12,939 nt of DNA from JBGSYJ01 sp041750915 (lineage in GTDB: Bacteria > Acidobacteriota > Thermoanaerobaculia > Gp7-AA8), in contig JBGSYJ010000139.1 in assembly GCA_041750915.1 (NCBI GenBank), positions 1 to 12,939 on the forward strand, read 5' to 3'. The position numbers and the translations under genes are program-made. The notes under the pieces were generated by a model that was not told where the DNA came from, made no database searches, and was given only the letters and a program-made list of their open reading frames with translations. Positions 10,368 to 12,939 of the stretch are shown piece after piece. The stretch's first letter is position 1, and every line of letters starts with the position of its first letter.

Positions 10368-12806
10368 TTGACCCAGGTTCTGAACATCGCGAACTACACG
10401 TTCAGCCCGTACGCGGTGCCGGGATTCATCACGGCCATTGCGATGCTCGTTCTCGGGCTGATGGTGGTGCGGAAGACGTCTGAACGGCAGGCGGGTGTTC
10501 CATTCGCGCTTCTGACTATCAGCGTCAGCGTCTGGCTGTTCTGTTTCTCCTGGATGTATTGCGCGCAAACTCCGGAGGTCGCCATCTGGTGGGCGCGCGC
10601 GGCGTACCTCGGCATCCCCTTCATTCCGGCCGCTGCGTACCACTTCACAGCAAGTCTTCTGCGGCTCGGCACGAATGAACGGCGGCTATCGTCCCTGTTC
10701 TGGGGGATCTCGGCAGTCATCGCGACGGCAGCATTCTCCGGAACCGCGATCGTCAAGAGTGTTCATCATTACTTCTGGGGCTACTACCCGATCCTCGGCT
10801 GGCTCGCGCTCGCTTATCTGGTCTATCTCTCGTTCGTGCTCGCCCTCACGCTGCACCACTACGTCGTCGAGTACAAAAAGCCGCATCGGGACCGGCACAG
10901 ACGCCGCATCGAGCTTTTTCTGATCGCGTTTTCTATCGGATACCTCGGCGTAGTCGACTTCGTTCCATCGTTCGGGATTCCGCTCTACCCGTTCGGTTAT
11001 CTCGCAATTGCCGGCTTCATTGCTCTGTCAGCACGTGCCGTCTGGCGTTATCGTCTCGTGGATTTCTCGCCCGAATTCGCAGCGGCCCAGATTCTCGAGA
11101 CCATGCAGGGCTCGGTTCTGGTGCTCGATCTCGAAGGGAAAATTCGTGTGGTCAATCGGGCCGCGTGCGAGATGCTGGGGTACGAGGAGGCCGAGCTCAT
11201 CGGCACAGGCATGGGCCACATCATCGAGTCGCCGCTGAATATCGGCAGGGCCTCCGATACGCTGATGCGTGGAGGCATCATTCGCGATCGCGCAATGATC
11301 TGGCGAAGAAAATCGGGCGAACGCGCGGAAGTCGCGGTGTCGGGCTCGATGCTGAGGGACGATCAGGGTACACCCGCGGGCCTCGTCTATGTCGCGCTCG
11401 ACATCAGCGACAGAAAGCGCGCCGAACAGATCGAATACCAGGCTTACCACGACGCCCTGACGGGTTTGCCGAACCGCATGTTCTTCAAGAATCGCGTGAG
11501 CTTCGATCTCGAGCAGGCCGACGCGACGCACACGACGCTCTGCGTAATGATGCTCGACCTCGACGGGTTCAAACTGATCAACGAAAGCCTCGGCCACACG
11601 GTCGGTGACGAACTGCTTCAGGCCGTAGCGCGAAGACTGCGCGGATGTCTGCGCGACCACGACGCCGTGGCGAGGCTCGGCGGCGACGAGTTCGCGATTC
11701 TCGTCCTGCTCCGAAAGGAAGACGATGTGACCCTCGTCGCCGAAAAAATCCTCGAAACCATCCGCAGGCCATTCCATCTCGAGGGACATGAACTTTTCGT
11801 CACTACGAGCATCGGCGTCGCGCTGCATCCCGCCGACGGTCATGACGCCGAGACGCTGCTGAAGAACGCAGACAACGCCATGTACCTGGCGAAGGAATCG
11901 GGCAGGAACAATTACCAGCTTTCCGGTCCCACGATGACCGAGCGGTCTCGCGAGAGGCTCTTCCTCGAGAATAGCCTCCGACGGGCGCTCGAGCTCGAAC
12001 AGTTCGTACTCTACTACCAGCCGGTCATCGACTTCCGAACTGCGCAGACGGTCGGCGTAGAGGCTCTGATCCGCTGGAATCATCCACAGAGCGGCCTGCT
12101 CTCGCCGCATGATTTCATCGGCATTGCCGAAGAGGTCCGGCTGATCGTACCAATCGGCGAATGGGTATTGCGCACCGCGTGCACCGAGGCGCGCCGCTGG
12201 CAGCTGACTCAGAATCCGAACCTTCGCGTTGGGGTGAATCTTTCGGCACACCAGTTCCAGCAGCGCGACCTCGTGGGAGTCGTCGCCCAGGCACTCGATT
12301 CGAGTGGTCTGGCCGCAGATTGCCTTCAGCTCGAGATCACAGAGAGCGTCGCCATGCAGAATGCCGAGGCTTCCATTCAGACTCTCCGTGAGCTCAAGAA
12401 CATGGGAGTGCTCATCGCGATCGACGACTTCGGAACCGGCTACTCCTCGCTGAGCTATCTGAAGCGCTTCCCGATCGACACGGTGAAGCTTGATCAGAGC
12501 TTCATTCGCGAGATGCGGAAGGGTGACAACGATGCGGCGATCGTTTCAGCAGTCATCGCGATGGCGCACGCCCTCAACCTGAAGGTCGTGGCTGAGGGAG
12601 TGGAGACAGAAGCGCAGCTGCTGATGCTCCAGGAGATGGACTGCGACGAGTTGCAGGGCTTTCTTGCGAGTCAGCCCGTTCCCGCGGAGTCGATCGAAGC
12701 GTTCCTGCGCGAGAACACGCTGCCGGGACTGGAGCCCAGCGTGGACCCACGGCCGACCCTCAAGCTCGTGCCTCCGCCGGCGACACCGCAGGGCGAGCGA
12801 AGGTAA
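10368..12806 (+). CDS. Membrane 7TM-PAS-GGDEF-EAL protein (diguanylate cyclase/phosphodiesterase)
   Basis: An 812-residue c-di-GMP turnover protein. Residues 1-226 hold about seven hydrophobic segments like the 7TM sensor region of some histidine kinases. A PAS domain follows (about 242-355). The GGDEF domain keeps DLDGFK, GGDEF (438-442) and the inhibitory I-site RDHD (429-432) exactly five residues before it, so it should make c-di-GMP with product inhibition. The EAL domain has E565-A-L, VNLS, LEITES, DDFGTGYSS, VKLDQSF, AEGVET and the late DELQGF, all the usual metal and catalytic motifs, so hydrolysis is also plausible. Which activity prevails cannot be read. The start is TTG 10368, with GGAG (10358-10361) 6 nt upstream and an in-frame TGA at 10350. 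It is an inner-membrane protein. The leader may be structured. Confidence 0.95.
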   Translation: MTQVLNIANYTFSPYAVPGFITAIAMLVLGLMVVRKTSERQAGVPFALLTISVSVWLFCFSWMYCAQTPEVAIWWARAAYLGIPFIPAAAYHFTASLLRLGTNERRLSSLFWGISAVIATAAFSGTAIVKSVHHYFWGYYPILGWLALAYLVYLSFVLALTLHHYVVEYKKPHRDRHRRRIELFLIAFSIGYLGVVDFVPSFGIPLYPFGYLAIAGFIALSARAVWRYRLVDFSPEFAAAQILETMQGSVLVLDLEGKIRVVNRAACEMLGYEEAELIGTGMGHIIESPLNIGRASDTLMRGGIIRDRAMIWRRKSGERAEVAVSGSMLRDDQGTPAGLVYVALDISDRKRAEQIEYQAYHDALTGLPNRMFFKNRVSFDLEQADATHTTLCVMMLDLDGFKLINESLGHTVGDELLQAVARRLRGCLRDHDAVARLGGDEFAILVLLRKEDDVTLVAEKILETIRRPFHLEGHELFVTTSIGVALHPADGHDAETLLKNADNAMYLAKESGRNNYQLSGPTMTERSRERLFLENSLRRALELEQFVLYYQPVIDFRTAQTVGVEALIRWNHPQSGLLSPHDFIGIAEEVRLIVPIGEWVLRTACTEARRWQLTQNPNLRVGVNLSAHQFQQRDLVGVVAQALDSSGLAADCLQLEITESVAMQNAEASIQTLRELKNMGVLIAIDDFGTGYSSLSYLKRFPIDTVKLDQSFIREMRKGDNDAAIVSAVIAMAHALNLKVVAEGVETEAQLLMLQEMDCDELQGFLASQPVPAESIEAFLRENTLPGLEPSVDPRPTLKLVPPPATPQGERR

Positions 12807-12860
12807 TGGGTTTCTGGGCTGTGGGTTGTGAGTTGTAGGCTCATATACTCGCGAGCCAGG

Positions 12861-12939
12861 TGTCATCCCGAGCGTCGAGCGAGGGATCTGGGCGGTGGCT
12901 CCCTCTAAAGACCCCCTCCCAGATCCCTCGCTCGACGCT
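12861..12939. repeat. Long palindrome, TGTCATCC...GAGCG family, copy 3 (cut by window end)
   Basis: The left arm starts TGTCATCCCGAGCG at 12861. Its visible part, 12871-12892, is perfectly complementary to 12918-12939, and the remaining right-arm bases lie past the window. Versus copy 2, one arm base is G to T, and the opposite arm has the matching C to A change. The loop is also nearly the same. It lies 54 nt after the GGDEF-EAL stop. Between them, 12810-12838 holds a GT-rich run of the form GGGTTGTGAGTTGTAGG. Confidence 0.85.

Noticed and set aside
11028..12251. A 407-codon open frame on the minus strand
   Set aside because: It is a shadow of the GGDEF-EAL gene, caused by high GC and codon bias; the translation has no recognisable domain.

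Overview
This is a GC-rich bacterial chromosomal window with compact genes and small gaps rich in palindromes. I see no phage, insertion-sequence or CRISPR features. Gene content (pyruvate:ferredoxin oxidoreductase with its DHOD-like partner, an oxygen-dependent benzoyl-CoA 'box' set, a 7TM-PAS-GGDEF-EAL protein) and the abundant extragenic palindromes suggest an environmental, facultative or microaerobic bacterium. Acidobacteriota-like is my loose guess; nothing here fixes the phylum.

Layout. (1) 1-2702, plus strand: the 3' half of nifJ (PFOR) followed 4 nt later by a dihydroorotate-dehydrogenase-like flavoprotein gene, a probable operon. (2) 2703-3568: a long perfect palindrome, then a convergent minus-strand SUMF1/formylglycine-generating-enzyme-like gene that lacks the catalytic Cys pair. 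(3) 3569-7958, plus strand: a benzoyl-CoA degradation locus. It holds boxR (HTH fused to a shikimate-kinase-like domain), boxC (2,3-epoxybenzoyl-CoA dihydrolase) and boxB (benzoyl-CoA 2,3-epoxidase). boxC and boxB are translationally close. boxR and boxC each have a TATAAT promoter in a shared 15-bp context, and a 7-bp inverted repeat just upstream of the boxC -10 is a likely operator. boxA, boxD and a benzoate-CoA ligase gene are not in the window. boxR is bracketed by two composite palindromic elements made of REP-like hairpins with GTAG/GTGG heads. (4) 7959-8915: a response regulator and a convergent cold-shock protein gene sharing a bidirectional terminator. (5) 9129-12806: a PilZ protein, a tail-to-tail overlapping NUDIX hydrolase, and a membrane GGDEF-EAL protein with intact active sites. 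PilZ and GGDEF-EAL form a local c-di-GMP theme.

How the genes work together. PFOR makes acetyl-CoA and reduced ferredoxin from pyruvate. The box enzymes epoxidise and ring-open benzoyl-CoA under BoxR control. The distal part is signalling: a phospho-receiver, a c-di-GMP effector and a c-di-GMP synthase/phosphodiesterase. These blocks are probably separate transcription units.

The least explained content lies between genes: two palindrome families. One is a RAYT-type REP/BIME family around boxR. The other is a TGTCATCC...GAGCG long-palindrome family with three copies. Both show paired base changes that keep their stems intact.
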